Below, piece by piece: positions 15,600-23,189 of a DNA stretch of 43,666 bases (position 1 is the first letter of the stretch; the number at the start of each line of letters is the position of its first letter). Position numbers and translations under genes: made by a program. Origin of the DNA: JAUYQR01 sp031415015 (GTDB lineage Bacteria; Pseudomonadota; Alphaproteobacteria; Rhodobacterales; Rhodobacteraceae); the NCBI GenBank assembly GCA_031415015.1, contig JANOQT010000164.1, forward strand, positions 1 through 43,666, written 5' to 3'. The notes under the pieces were generated by a model. The model was not told where the DNA came from. It worked only from the letters and a program-made list of their open reading frames with translations, and made no database searches.

Positions 15600-16703
15600 T
15601 TAAGGCAACTCTGACACGCGATACCGGGCGCGGGCAAGCCAGTCCGGATTGATCTCCACCCCCCAGCCCGGCGCGTCGGGCACTGTCACATGGCCGTCCG
15701 TAACGCCGTAGGGATCACCCAGGAAAAGTCCGTCCTGCCAGGGGTAATAGTCCAACCCCTCGATCGACAGTTCCAGATACTTCCCCGCGTTCGGAATCGC
15801 CTTCAACAGATGCATCGTACACATGGTGACAAGGCTCAGGTTCGCGGCATGCGGTGTCACCGGCAGCCCCGCCGCCGCTGCCATTTGGCACACCTCCAGC
15901 GTGCGGTGGATGCCGCCCAGATACATGACATCGGGCTGCACGATATCCACCACATGCTCGCGGATCATCGTGCGAAAGCTGGTGAATTCATTGTCCTGCT
16001 CACCCCCCGCCACGTCAATCGACAGCGCTTCACGCACTTGGCGGGTCTGGTCGAACTCCCAATAGGGGCAAGGCTCCTCAAAATGGCCAATGCCGTGGTC
16101 CTGCAGCATCCGCCCCACTGCAATGGCGCGGGCGGGGGAATAGCAGGAATTGCCATCGACCAGCTTCTCGACTCCGTCCCCCAAAGCCTTGGAGACAATC
16201 GGGATAACCGCCTCCGTCCGCCCCGGCCACTCGTCCCGGTCACGCCCGCATTCCGCGCCCACCCGCCACTTGAACGCGGTAAAGCCCCTCTCGTCGCGCA
16301 GCCGAACAAACCGCGCGGCCTCATCCTCAGGTGTGATGTCGCGCTTCATCGAACTGGCGTAGGCGCGCAAAAGCCCCGGCACGCCCCCCAAAAGCGCGAC
16401 CACCGGCTTGCCCTCCAGCTTTCCTCGCAAATCCCACAACGCGGTGTCCAGCCCCGTCATCGCGCGGCGCAGATAGCTGCCCGGAAACTTGTGCTCCCGC
16501 TCGCCGATCAGCGCCAGCGTATCGGCAAAGTCCAGCCCGTCCGTCCCCAGCGCATGCGGGGCAATCTGGCGGTGAAACACCTGCGCCGTGATGTCGGCGT
16601 TGTAGGTAGACAGCTGTCCCCAGCCCTGATCCCCCGTGTCTGCGGTCGCCCTCACAAAGCAGACGAACTCGGTTTCAAAGGTCTCCAGCTTCACGATTTT
16701 CAT
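15600..16703 (-). CDS. Enolase-superfamily (mandelate racemase/muconate lactonizing) protein
   Basis: 367 aa. An N-terminal capping domain (1-115) precedes a TIM barrel. Metal ligands are Asp183 (LVDGN), Glu209 or Glu210 (FEEP) and Glu235 (GGEQD). A base pair is suggested by Lys145-x-Arg147 (FKWRVG) and His285 (TPHAANLS), as in acid-sugar dehydratases of the mandelate racemase subgroup. The reaction is probably dehydration or racemisation of a hydroxy or sugar acid; the substrate is not predictable. I take the ATG at 16701-16703 because GGGGGA lies 5 nt upstream; an ATG two codons earlier (16709) is possible. It is the first gene of a two-gene operon with the class-V aminotransferase. Confidence 0.87.
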   Translation of the reverse strand: MKIVKLETFETEFVCFVRATADTGDQGWGQLSTYNADITAQVFHRQIAPHALGTDGLDFADTLALIGEREHKFPGSYLRRAMTGLDTALWDLRGKLEGKPVVALLGGVPGLLRAYASSMKRDITPEDEAARFVRLRDERGFTAFKWRVGAECGRDRDEWPGRTEAVIPIVSKALGDGVEKLVDGNSCYSPARAIAVGRMLQDHGIGHFEEPCPYWEFDQTRQVREALSIDVAGGEQDNEFTSFRTMIREHVVDIVQPDVMYLGGIHRTLEVCQMAAAAGLPVTPHAANLSLVTMCTMHLLKAIPNAGKYLELSIEGLDYYPWQDGLFLGDPYGVTDGHVTVPDAPGWGVEINPDWLARARYRVSELP

Positions 16704-16735
16704 GACCATCCCCCAGCCGCTCCTCAGCCCTTGCA

Positions 16736-16762
16736 GGCTTCCTCGCTCCAGCGAAGAAAGCC
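16736..16762 (-). terminator. Possible terminator after the Lrp pair
   Basis: An imperfect stem of about 12 bp with one bulge (ggcttcctcgct with agcgaagaaagcc, loop cc) lies 36 nt past the stop of the minus-strand regulator, before the enolase gene starts. There is no U tract, so it may be a weak terminator or attenuator only. Confidence 0.4.
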
Positions 16763-16797
16763 GTCAGGCTTGATGAGCGGACCCTAACCGCCCCCGC

Positions 16798-17280
16798 TCA
16801 CCGTTTCACGACCGTTTCCGCCACGCCCAGTGGTCCGGGGCGACGCTCTTCCGTCAACAGCACATTTGCCTCCACCTGCCCCACGCCGGGCAGCGTCATG
16901 ATCCGCCGCCGCAGCACCCGCTCGAAATCGGCGATATCCCGCGCCACCACCCGCAGGCGGTAATCGAACAGCCCCAGCACATGCTGCACCACCTGCACCT
17001 CGGGAATTGCCACCGCTGCCCGCTCAAAGTCCTCCAGCGACACCCGCCCCTTGGTGGCCAGCTTCACCCCCAGAAACACCGTCACGCCAAAGCCCAGGGC
17101 CGCGCGGTCCACCTCCACCCGGCGGCCAGCCAGCACGCCCGCCTCCTCCAGCCGCCGCACCCGCCGCCACGCCGCAGGTTGCGACAGCCCCAGCCGCCGC
17201 CCCAGCTCGCCCGCGCTGACACCGGCATCCCCCACCAACGTCCGCAAGATCGCCCGGTCCTGATCATCCAGGTCGATCAC
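16798..17280 (-). CDS. Lrp/AsnC-family regulator, second of a tandem pair
   Basis: 160 aa. Helix-turn-helix near residues 20-45 (SAGELGRRLGLSQPAAWRRVRRLEEAGVL) and a C-terminal RAM/AsnC ligand domain (about 65-140). The start GTG (17278-17280) overlaps the stop of the preceding gene in GTGA, so translation is coupled. A longer frame to 17385 would overlap the neighbour by more than 100 nt and is rejected. Such regulators form octamers and respond to amino acids. It is a diverged paralogue of its partner. Together they face ilvC. The end lies about 95 nt before the enolase gene, possibly with a hairpin between. Confidence 0.85.
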   Translation of the reverse strand: MIDLDDQDRAILRTLVGDAGVSAGELGRRLGLSQPAAWRRVRRLEEAGVLAGRRVEVDRAALGFGVTVFLGVKLATKGRVSLEDFERAAVAIPEVQVVQHVLGLFDYRLRVVARDIADFERVLRRRIMTLPGVGQVEANVLLTEERRPGPLGVAETVVKR

Positions 17281-17735
17281 AGCGGCAGCCCCGCCGCGTC
17301 CTTGACCGTAGCAATCAGCATCAGCGCCTCTACCTCCTGAATATGCGGCAGCATCAGGATCTTTTCGCGGTACACCGCCGTCCAATGCCCCATGTCCCGC
17401 GCAATGACGTTCAGCCGCACATCGACCCGGCCCAGAAACGTCTCGATCCCGATCACCTCGGCCACGCCGCGTGCAGCCTGAATGAACTCATCGAACGCGC
17501 GACTGTTGGTCTTGTCGAGCGTAAATCGCAACGACACCTCCACTTCGTACCCCAGCGCCCGCCAGTCGATCAGCGCCCCTTCCGACCGGATCACCCCCCC
17601 CTCGCGCAGCCGGTCCAGCCGCCGCCACAGCGTCGCAGGCGTGACGCCCGCCCGTTCGGCCAGCACCGCCCGCTCCAGCCCCGGTTCCGCCAGATAGTGC
17701 CGCAAGATACGGCGGTCGGCATCGTCCAGTTGCAT
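17277..17735 (-). CDS. Lrp/AsnC-family regulator, first of a tandem pair
   Basis: 152 aa. Helix-turn-helix at about 20-45 (RAVLAERAGVTPATLWRRLDRLREGGVI) and an AsnC/RAM effector domain (about 65-140, with ARDMGHWTAVYREKI). The ATG at 17735 has AGGA about 7 nt upstream. It is divergent from ilvC, 127 bp away, with an AT-rich palindrome between them that would suit an Lrp-type operator. I infer it regulates ilvC, as divergent Lrp genes often do for branched-chain synthesis or their own synthesis. Its stop overlaps the start of the second regulator. Confidence 0.87.
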   Translation of the reverse strand: MQLDDADRRILRHYLAEPGLERAVLAERAGVTPATLWRRLDRLREGGVIRSEGALIDWRALGYEVEVSLRFTLDKTNSRAFDEFIQAARGVAEVIGIETFLGRVDVRLNVIARDMGHWTAVYREKILMLPHIQEVEALMLIATVKDAAGLPL

Positions 17736-17746
17736 GATTTATCCTG

Positions 17747-17760
17747 ATAATCCAGATTAT
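17747..17760 (+). promoter_or_regulatory. Probable Lrp operator between ilvC and the Lrp genes
   Basis: ATAATC-CA-GATTAT is a perfect 6-bp inverted repeat in an AT-rich stretch of an otherwise GC-rich region, 11 nt upstream of the regulator start and about 100 nt before ilvC. Position and palindromy suit an Lrp/AsnC site. This is inference from layout. Confidence 0.5.
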
Positions 17761-17862
17761 ACGAATGATCATAAGCCGAAAACATCCGTATCATCGAACA
17801 ATGCACGGTATCTACCGGAAAAACCCCTATTCTCCCGCCATCAATCAACGGAGAGACAGCCC

Positions 17863-18885
17863 ATGCGCGTTTATTATGATCGTGACTGCGACATCAACCT
17901 GATCAAGGACAAGAAGGTCGCCATTCTGGGCTATGGCAGCCAGGGCCACGCCCACGCGCTGAACCTGCGCGACAGTGGCGCGAAAAACGTCGTCGTCGCC
18001 CTGCGCCCCGGGTCTGCCTCCGCCAAAAAGTGCGAAGCCGAAGGCCTCAAAGTGATGGACATCGCCGAGGCCGCCAAATGGTGCGACCTGATCATGTTCA
18101 CCATGCCCGACGAGCTTCAGGCCGAAACCTACAAGAAATACGTCCACGACAACCTGCGCGAAGGCTCCGCCATTGCCTTTGCCCACGGTTTGAACATCCA
18201 CTTCGGCCTGATCGAGACGAAAAAGGGCGTCGACGTCATCATGATGGCCCCGAAAGGCCCCGGCCACACCGTCCGCGGCGAATACACCAAGGGCGGCGGC
18301 GTGCCCTGCCTCGTGGCCGTCCATCAGGACGCGACCGGCAAGGCGATGGAAATCGGCCTCAGCTACTGCTCCGCCATTGGCGGCGGGCGTTCGGGGATCA
18401 TCGAGACCAACTTCCGCCAGGAATGCGAAACCGATCTGTTCGGCGAACAGGCGGTCCTCTGCGGCGGCCTTGTCGAACTGATCCGCATGGGCTTCGAGAC
18501 CCTCGTGGAAGCCGGCTACGAGCCCGAAATGGCCTATTTCGAATGCCTGCACGAAGTGAAGCTGATCGTGGACCTGATCTATGAAGGCGGCATCGCCAAC
18601 ATGGATTACTCGATCTCGAACACTGCGGAATACGGCCAGTATGTTTCCGGCCCGCGCATCCTGCCTTATGATGAGACCAAGGCACGGATGAAGGCGGTTC
18701 TGTCCGACATCCAGTCCGGCAAATTCGTGCGCGACTTCATGCTTGAAAACGCCGTGGGCCAGCCGACGATCAAAGCCTCGCGTCGGTCAAACGACGAACA
18801 CCAGATCGAACTGGTCGGCAAAAAGCTGCGCGACATGATGCCGTGGATTTCGAAAGGCAAGATGGTCGACAAGGCGCGGAACTGA
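17863..18885 (+). CDS. ilvC: Ketol-acid reductoisomerase, class I
   Basis: 340 aa, class I length. It turns acetolactate or acetohydroxybutyrate into the dihydroxy acids for valine, leucine and isoleucine, using NADPH and Mg2+. GYGSQGHAHALNLRDSG (23-39) is the dinucleotide motif; APKGPGHTVR (129-138) lies in the active site; Mg ligands are Asp191 and Glu195 (DLFGEQ) and the C-terminal Glu227 and Glu231 (ECLHEV). GGAGAG precedes the ATG at 17863. A frame running in from 17734 adds unconserved residues through the promoter region and is rejected. It is divergent from two Lrp genes and closes with a tandem pair of palindromic repeats. Confidence 0.97.
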   Translation: MRVYYDRDCDINLIKDKKVAILGYGSQGHAHALNLRDSGAKNVVVALRPGSASAKKCEAEGLKVMDIAEAAKWCDLIMFTMPDELQAETYKKYVHDNLREGSAIAFAHGLNIHFGLIETKKGVDVIMMAPKGPGHTVRGEYTKGGGVPCLVAVHQDATGKAMEIGLSYCSAIGGGRSGIIETNFRQECETDLFGEQAVLCGGLVELIRMGFETLVEAGYEPEMAYFECLHEVKLIVDLIYEGGIANMDYSISNTAEYGQYVSGPRILPYDETKARMKAVLSDIQSGKFVRDFMLENAVGQPTIKASRRSNDEHQIELVGKKLRDMMPWISKGKMVDKARN

Positions 18886-18890
18886 CGGCA

Positions 18891-18915
18891 AGGATGGGCA
18901 CATTGCCCATCCTAC
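18891..18915 (-). repeat. Dispersed palindromic element, copy 4
   Basis: A perfect 10-bp stem: aggatgggca (18891-18900) with tgcccatcct (18904-18913), loop cat, then AC. In reverse orientation to copy 5. It starts 5 nt after the ilvC stop. Confidence 0.8.
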
Positions 18916-18927
18916 ACTCCGACCCCG

Positions 18928-18952
18928 GTAGGATGGGCAATTTGCCCATCCT
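18928..18952 (+). repeat. Dispersed palindromic element, copy 5
   Basis: GTAGGATGGGCAA then TTTGCCCATCCT. Stem of up to 11 bp between 18930-18940 and 18942-18952. It ends 2 nt before the stop codon of the minus-strand gene. With copy 4 it fills the gap between two converging genes. Confidence 0.8.
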
Positions 18953-18954
18953 GC

Positions 18955-19773
18955 TCACCCCCCTTCGCCCTTTGCGCGCAGCACCGCCATCGCTTCTGTC
19001 GGCCACAGCGTGGTATCCTGCGGCCAGATCCGGTTCTCGATCTCGCCCGCCACATGCCAGATCGCAAATACCCTTTCGGTCGGCGCATGCAGGTACAGGA
19101 CCGCGAAATCCGCCTCGCAGGTGAATTTCTCGCAGGCCTCGCCCAGATACCCCGCCTCGGTCAGATCGCCCGAGCCCAGCCCCGAAATCCGCGCGGCGAA
19201 CGCGTCGTAATCCGGCCCCAGCCCCGCCACCAGCGCCTCATACACCGGGGACAGCGCCAAAGCCTCTGCAGGATGCGCCCCGGCCAGATCGCCCAGCGTG
19301 TCCCAACCCGCGCTCTCGACCGGTACGAACGCCTCAGGCAGCGCCTCGGTCATCCCGGTCAACCGGTTCCACACCCAGACTTCGCCCAGTTCAGACGGCG
19401 TAGGTTCGGACGCGAAGACAATCGCCTGCGACTGCACATCAACCACCGGCAAATAGGCGCAACTGTCGATCGGGCCAAAGAACTCCGGTGCGACCCCCTC
19501 CGGCAGCGCCAGCACGAAGGGGGCGGCGTTACAGGCATTCCCGCCCGGCCCCGCCGATCCGGTGACGACGCTGATACCGCCCACCAGCTTCACCGCGTCA
19601 TCCAGATAGATAACCCCGTTCAGGTGCATCAACTGACCATCGACCAACAGCATCTTGTCGCCCTGAGTGCCGTCATTCACTTCCACCGAATGCCCCGCCA
19701 CCGTCATGATCCCGTTCTGGGCCCCTGCCGCCCCGGCAAACGCCAGCGCCGCCGCCATCACCATCCAACGCAT
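18955..19773 (-). CDS. Secreted hypothetical protein
   Basis: 272 aa. A signal peptide (MRWMVMAAALAFAGAAGA, 1-18) is followed by a mature periplasmic domain containing four cysteines, two of them in ACEKFTCEADF. Conserved-looking segments are GVIYLDD, SCAYLPVVDVQSQAIVFAS and VFAIWHVAGEIENRIWP. The ATG at 19773 has GGAGGG about 5 nt upstream and opens the signal peptide; the frame continues far upstream, over the SDR gene, but only as a shadow. I do not recognise the family. It converges on ilvC and is divergent from the SDR gene, 99 bp away. Confidence 0.8.
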   Translation of the reverse strand: MRWMVMAAALAFAGAAGAQNGIMTVAGHSVEVNDGTQGDKMLLVDGQLMHLNGVIYLDDAVKLVGGISVVTGSAGPGGNACNAAPFVLALPEGVAPEFFGPIDSCAYLPVVDVQSQAIVFASEPTPSELGEVWVWNRLTGMTEALPEAFVPVESAGWDTLGDLAGAHPAEALALSPVYEALVAGLGPDYDAFAARISGLGSGDLTEAGYLGEACEKFTCEADFAVLYLHAPTERVFAIWHVAGEIENRIWPQDTTLWPTEAMAVLRAKGEGG

Positions 19774-19872
19774 CTTGCCCTCCGCTTCCGCCGCCCCTTT
19801 CTGCGCGCCACCACGGGGCTTGACCAGACCGGATTTCCCGACCCATCCTCGCCCCGACAAGTGGAGGAACAC

Positions 19873-20637
19873 ATGGGCAGGCTCAGCGGCAAAGTGGCAC
19901 TCATTTCCGGCGGGGCAACGGGCATGGGCGGGGCCGCCTCTACCCTCTTCGCCGCCGAAGGGGCTAAGGTCGCCATCATCGACCTGAACCTGGCGCAAGC
20001 GCAGGCCCGCGTGGCGGAAATCACCGCCGCAGGGGGCACCGCCATCGCTCTGCAAGCCGATGTGTCCGACGCCGCGCAGGTCCATGCCGCCGTCTCCGCC
20101 GCAACCACGGCTTTCGGCCCGATCACCGTGTTGTTCAACCACGCGGGCACCATCGTCATCAAACCGTTTCTCGAGACGACTGAACAAGACTGGGACTGGC
20201 TTCATGCCGTCAACGTCAAATCCATGTTCCTGATGACACGCGCGGTCCTGCCCGGCATGATCGCCGCTGGTGGCGGCTCCATCGTCTGCACCTCCTCGAT
20301 CTCCGCCGTCGCAGCCACCCCGATGGAGGTGCTTTACGACACCACCAAAGGGGCCGTCCACATGTTCGCCCGCGCCATCGCCGTGGAATTCCGCGACCGC
20401 AACATCCGCTGCAACGCCGTCTGCCCCGGCTTTATCGAAACCCCGCACGGCTTGCGCGAAGTGCGCGACTTGCAGGCGCTTGGCGTCGATGTGTCAGAGG
20501 CCGCGATCAAAGCCGCGCAAGGCCGGATCGGCAGGCCGGAAGAGGTGGCCGAGGCCGCCCTGTTCCTCGCCTCCGACGCCGCAAGCTTCGTCAACGGCAC
20601 CCATCTGTTCGTCGACAACGCCTTCACTGCGATCTGA
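19873..20637 (+). CDS. SDR-family oxidoreductase
   Basis: 254 aa, a classical short-chain dehydrogenase. The cofactor motif is SGGATGMGGA (11-20), followed by an acidic Asp-containing turn (IIDLN) that favours NAD+; NHAG replaces the usual NNAG; catalytic residues are the Ser of TSSIS, Tyr155 and Lys159 (YDTTK). C-terminal GRIGRPEEVAEAALFLASDAASFVNG is the standard closing motif. Substrate cannot be told. GGAGG lies 7 nt before the ATG at 19873. It stands alone, divergent from the secreted hypothetical gene, and converges on glmM over a 158-bp gap in which I see only a weak hairpin. Confidence 0.9.
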   Translation: MGRLSGKVALISGGATGMGGAASTLFAAEGAKVAIIDLNLAQAQARVAEITAAGGTAIALQADVSDAAQVHAAVSAATTAFGPITVLFNHAGTIVIKPFLETTEQDWDWLHAVNVKSMFLMTRAVLPGMIAAGGGSIVCTSSISAVAATPMEVLYDTTKGAVHMFARAIAVEFRDRNIRCNAVCPGFIETPHGLREVRDLQALGVDVSEAAIKAAQGRIGRPEEVAEAALFLASDAASFVNGTHLFVDNAFTAI

Positions 20638-20795
20638 CGCGGCACCTCAACCCTTTCCCGTTCGCCAAATATCCCCCGCGGAGCGGACAGAGCCAAGCGG
20701 CCCAGGCCGCGCAGGCGACCCAAAAGAGTGCCATCTGACCGCTATGCGGGCAGATGGCTCCGCATAAAAACCGCCCGAACCCGGCGTGCGCCCTG

Positions 20796-22139
20796 TCAGA
20801 CCGCCGCCTGCACCGCGCCGACAATCTCGTCCACCACCTCGGCCAGCAGCCCCGCGTCTTCGCATTCCGCCATCACCCGGATCAGCGGCTCAGTTCCCGA
20901 TTTTCGGATCAGGATGCGCCCCCGGCCCTGCATCCGGGCCTCATTCGCCGCGATCACCGCCTGCACCGCCGCCGCTTCCAGGGGCCGCATGCCAACAGCA
21001 AAACGCACGTTCTTCAACAGCTGCGGCACCGTGTCGAAGCTGCGGGTCAGCTCCGATGCCGCCCGCCCGCTGCGCACCATTTCCGCCAGAAACTGCAACC
21101 CCGCAATCAGCCCATCCCCGGTCGTCGCATAGTCGGTCATCACGATGTGCCCCGACTGCTCGCCACCAAGGTTGAACCCGCCCGCCCGCATCCGCTCCAC
21201 CACATAGCGGTCACCCACCGCCGTCCGCTCCAGCCGCAGGCCGCGCGCGTCCAGATACCGCTCCAGCCCAAGGTTCGACATCACCGTCGCCACCAGCGCG
21301 CCGCCCGTCAGCCGGCCCTCGTCGGCCCAGCGGCCCGCCAGCAGCGCCATGATCTGATCGCCGTCCGCCACCTGACCGGCCTCGTCCAGAATCATTACCC
21401 GGTCGGCATCCCCGTCAAGACAAATCCCCACATGCGCGCCATGCGCCACTACCGCCTCCGCGGCTGTCTCCACATGGGTCGACCCGCAGCGCAGATTGAT
21501 GTTGGTGCCGTTCGGCGTCACCCCCACCGGAATGACCTCAGCCCCCAGTTCCCACAACACCTCTGGGGCGGCCCGGTACGCCGCCCCATTGGCGCAGTCG
21601 ATCACCACCTTCAGCCCGTCCAGCCGCAACCCCGCCGGAAAGCTGGTCTTGACAAATTCCTGATACCGCCCGCGCCCATCCTCGATCCGCTTGGCCCGCC
21701 CGATGTTCTCGGGCCGCGCCGAAGCAATCTCGCCCTCCACCATCGCCTCGATCTCCGCCTCTGCGGCATCCGACAGCTTGAACCCGTCCGGCCCGAAAAA
21801 CTTGATGCCGTTGTCCTGATGCGGGTTATGCGACGCCGAAATCATCACCCCCAGATCAGCCCGCATCGACCGTGTCAGATACCCCACCGCCGGGGTGGGC
21901 ACCGGGCCCAGCAGCAGCACATTCATCCCCGTCGACGTCAGCCCCGCGGTCAGCGCGTTTTCCAGCATGTAGCCCGACAGCCGGGTGTCCTTGCCGATCA
22001 CCACCCGGTGCGCTGCAGACCCGTCGCGCCGAAAGAACCGCCCGGCCGCAGCGCCCAGCCGTAACGCCACCTCCGCCGTCATCGGCCAGTCGTTCGCCCG
22101 CCCCCGCACCCCGTCCGTCCCGAACAATTTCCGCGTCAT
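20796..22139 (-). CDS. glmM: Phosphoglucosamine mutase
   Basis: 447 aa, full length. It converts glucosamine-6-phosphate to glucosamine-1-phosphate on the way to UDP-GlcNAc for peptidoglycan and lipid A. KLFGTDGVRG at the N-terminus, the phosphoserine loop MISASHNP with Ser103, the metal loop DGDADR (242-247) and the C-terminal RKSGTEPLIRVMAE are all intact. The ATG at 22139 overlaps the folP stop as ATGA. Nine further upstream in-frame residues are unconserved. Coupling to folP is common in bacteria. Confidence 0.97.
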   Translation of the reverse strand: MTRKLFGTDGVRGRANDWPMTAEVALRLGAAAGRFFRRDGSAAHRVVIGKDTRLSGYMLENALTAGLTSTGMNVLLLGPVPTPAVGYLTRSMRADLGVMISASHNPHQDNGIKFFGPDGFKLSDAAEAEIEAMVEGEIASARPENIGRAKRIEDGRGRYQEFVKTSFPAGLRLDGLKVVIDCANGAAYRAAPEVLWELGAEVIPVGVTPNGTNINLRCGSTHVETAAEAVVAHGAHVGICLDGDADRVMILDEAGQVADGDQIMALLAGRWADEGRLTGGALVATVMSNLGLERYLDARGLRLERTAVGDRYVVERMRAGGFNLGGEQSGHIVMTDYATTGDGLIAGLQFLAEMVRSGRAASELTRSFDTVPQLLKNVRFAVGMRPLEAAAVQAVIAANEARMQGRGRILIRKSGTEPLIRVMAECEDAGLLAEVVDEIVGAVQAAV

Positions 22140-23143
22140 GCCCCACCTCCGTTCACAGCCTGCCACAGCCGCAAGGCCTGCCGCGTCTCGGCCACATCAT
22201 GCACCCGCACCATCTGTACGCCCTGCGCCACCCCCGCCAGCGCCACCGCCAGCGATCCCGGCATCCGGTCCGCAGCCTCTGCCGCCAACCCGTACGTGCC
22301 GATGAACCGCTTGCGCGACGCCCCCAGCAGGATAGGGCAGCCAAGGCTATGGAACAACGACAACCCCCGGATCAGCGCCAGATTATGCGGGCCGGTCTTG
22401 CCAAAACCGATCCCGGGGTCCACCGCAATCCGGCTGCGCGCGATGCCCATCGTCTCCGCCTCCGCCACCCTAAGCGCCAGCGCGTCGTAAACATCCAGCA
22501 GCACATCGCCGTAACTCGGGTCATCCTGCATTGTCGCGGGCGCGCCTTTCGCATGCATCAGGATCACCGGCGCACCTGTCCGCGCCACCAGCGGCCCCAG
22601 TGCCGCATCAAACCCCAGGGCCGACACGTCATTCACCACATCCGCGCCCGCCCGCAGCGCCGCCTCTGCCACCGCCGCCTTGCGCGTGTCGATGGAAATG
22701 ACCGCCGCCAGCCCCGCGCTCCGCAAGGCAAAGATCACCGGCCCCGTCCGGCGCATCTCTTCCTCGACGGAGACCTCCACCGCACCCGGCCGCGTGCTCT
22801 CTCCGCCGATGTCGATAATATCCGCACCCTCGGCCATCACCCGCGCCTGCGCCAGCGCCGCCTCGGGTGCCAGAAACATCCCGCCGTCCGAGAAACTGTC
22901 AGGTGTGACGTTCAGGATGCCCATGATCCGCGGTCGGTCCATGCTCAGACCCGCGAAAGCGGCACGCGGGGCACACAGCCGCTCCAGCACCGGCCCCGGA
23001 CAGTCAGACACCGGCACCACCCGGCCAGCAGCGCCGCGTTCCAGCACCTCGACCCGGTCGAACCAGCACCAGCCACCGGCCAGACCCACAGCACCCGCAG
23101 GCCGCGCCGCATCCGTCATCACAATCGGTCGAACGTATCTCAT
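22136..23143 (-). CDS. folP: Dihydropteroate synthase
   Basis: 335 aa. It joins 4-aminobenzoate to dihydropterin pyrophosphate in folate synthesis. ILNVTPDSFSDGG (76-88) and the pyrophosphate loop GGESTRPG (113-120) are diagnostic, as are the SIDTRK, VDPGIGFGKT and LLGASRKRFIG strands of the TIM barrel. An N-terminal stretch of about 70 residues precedes the barrel (RYVRPIV, GWCWFDRVEVL); I recall the same extension in other Rhodobacterales. The start at 23143 keeps that conserved RYVRPI; the ribosome binding site is poor. Its stop overlaps glmM. folB lies 46 nt upstream, so folB-folP-glmM is an operon. Confidence 0.95.
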   Translation of the reverse strand: MRYVRPIVMTDAARPAGAVGLAGGWCWFDRVEVLERGAAGRVVPVSDCPGPVLERLCAPRAAFAGLSMDRPRIMGILNVTPDSFSDGGMFLAPEAALAQARVMAEGADIIDIGGESTRPGAVEVSVEEEMRRTGPVIFALRSAGLAAVISIDTRKAAVAEAALRAGADVVNDVSALGFDAALGPLVARTGAPVILMHAKGAPATMQDDPSYGDVLLDVYDALALRVAEAETMGIARSRIAVDPGIGFGKTGPHNLALIRGLSLFHSLGCPILLGASRKRFIGTYGLAAEAADRMPGSLAVALAGVAQGVQMVRVHDVAETRQALRLWQAVNGGGA

Positions 23144-23189
23144 GGCTTTTGCAGTGGCCGATGCGATTTGCCTTGGCAAGAGGCAAGGC

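Noticed and set aside
20743..20766. 7-bp hairpin tatgcgg/ccgcata between the SDR gene and glmM
   Set aside because: It is followed by A's on the plus strand, not T's, and is short; I could not support it as a terminator.
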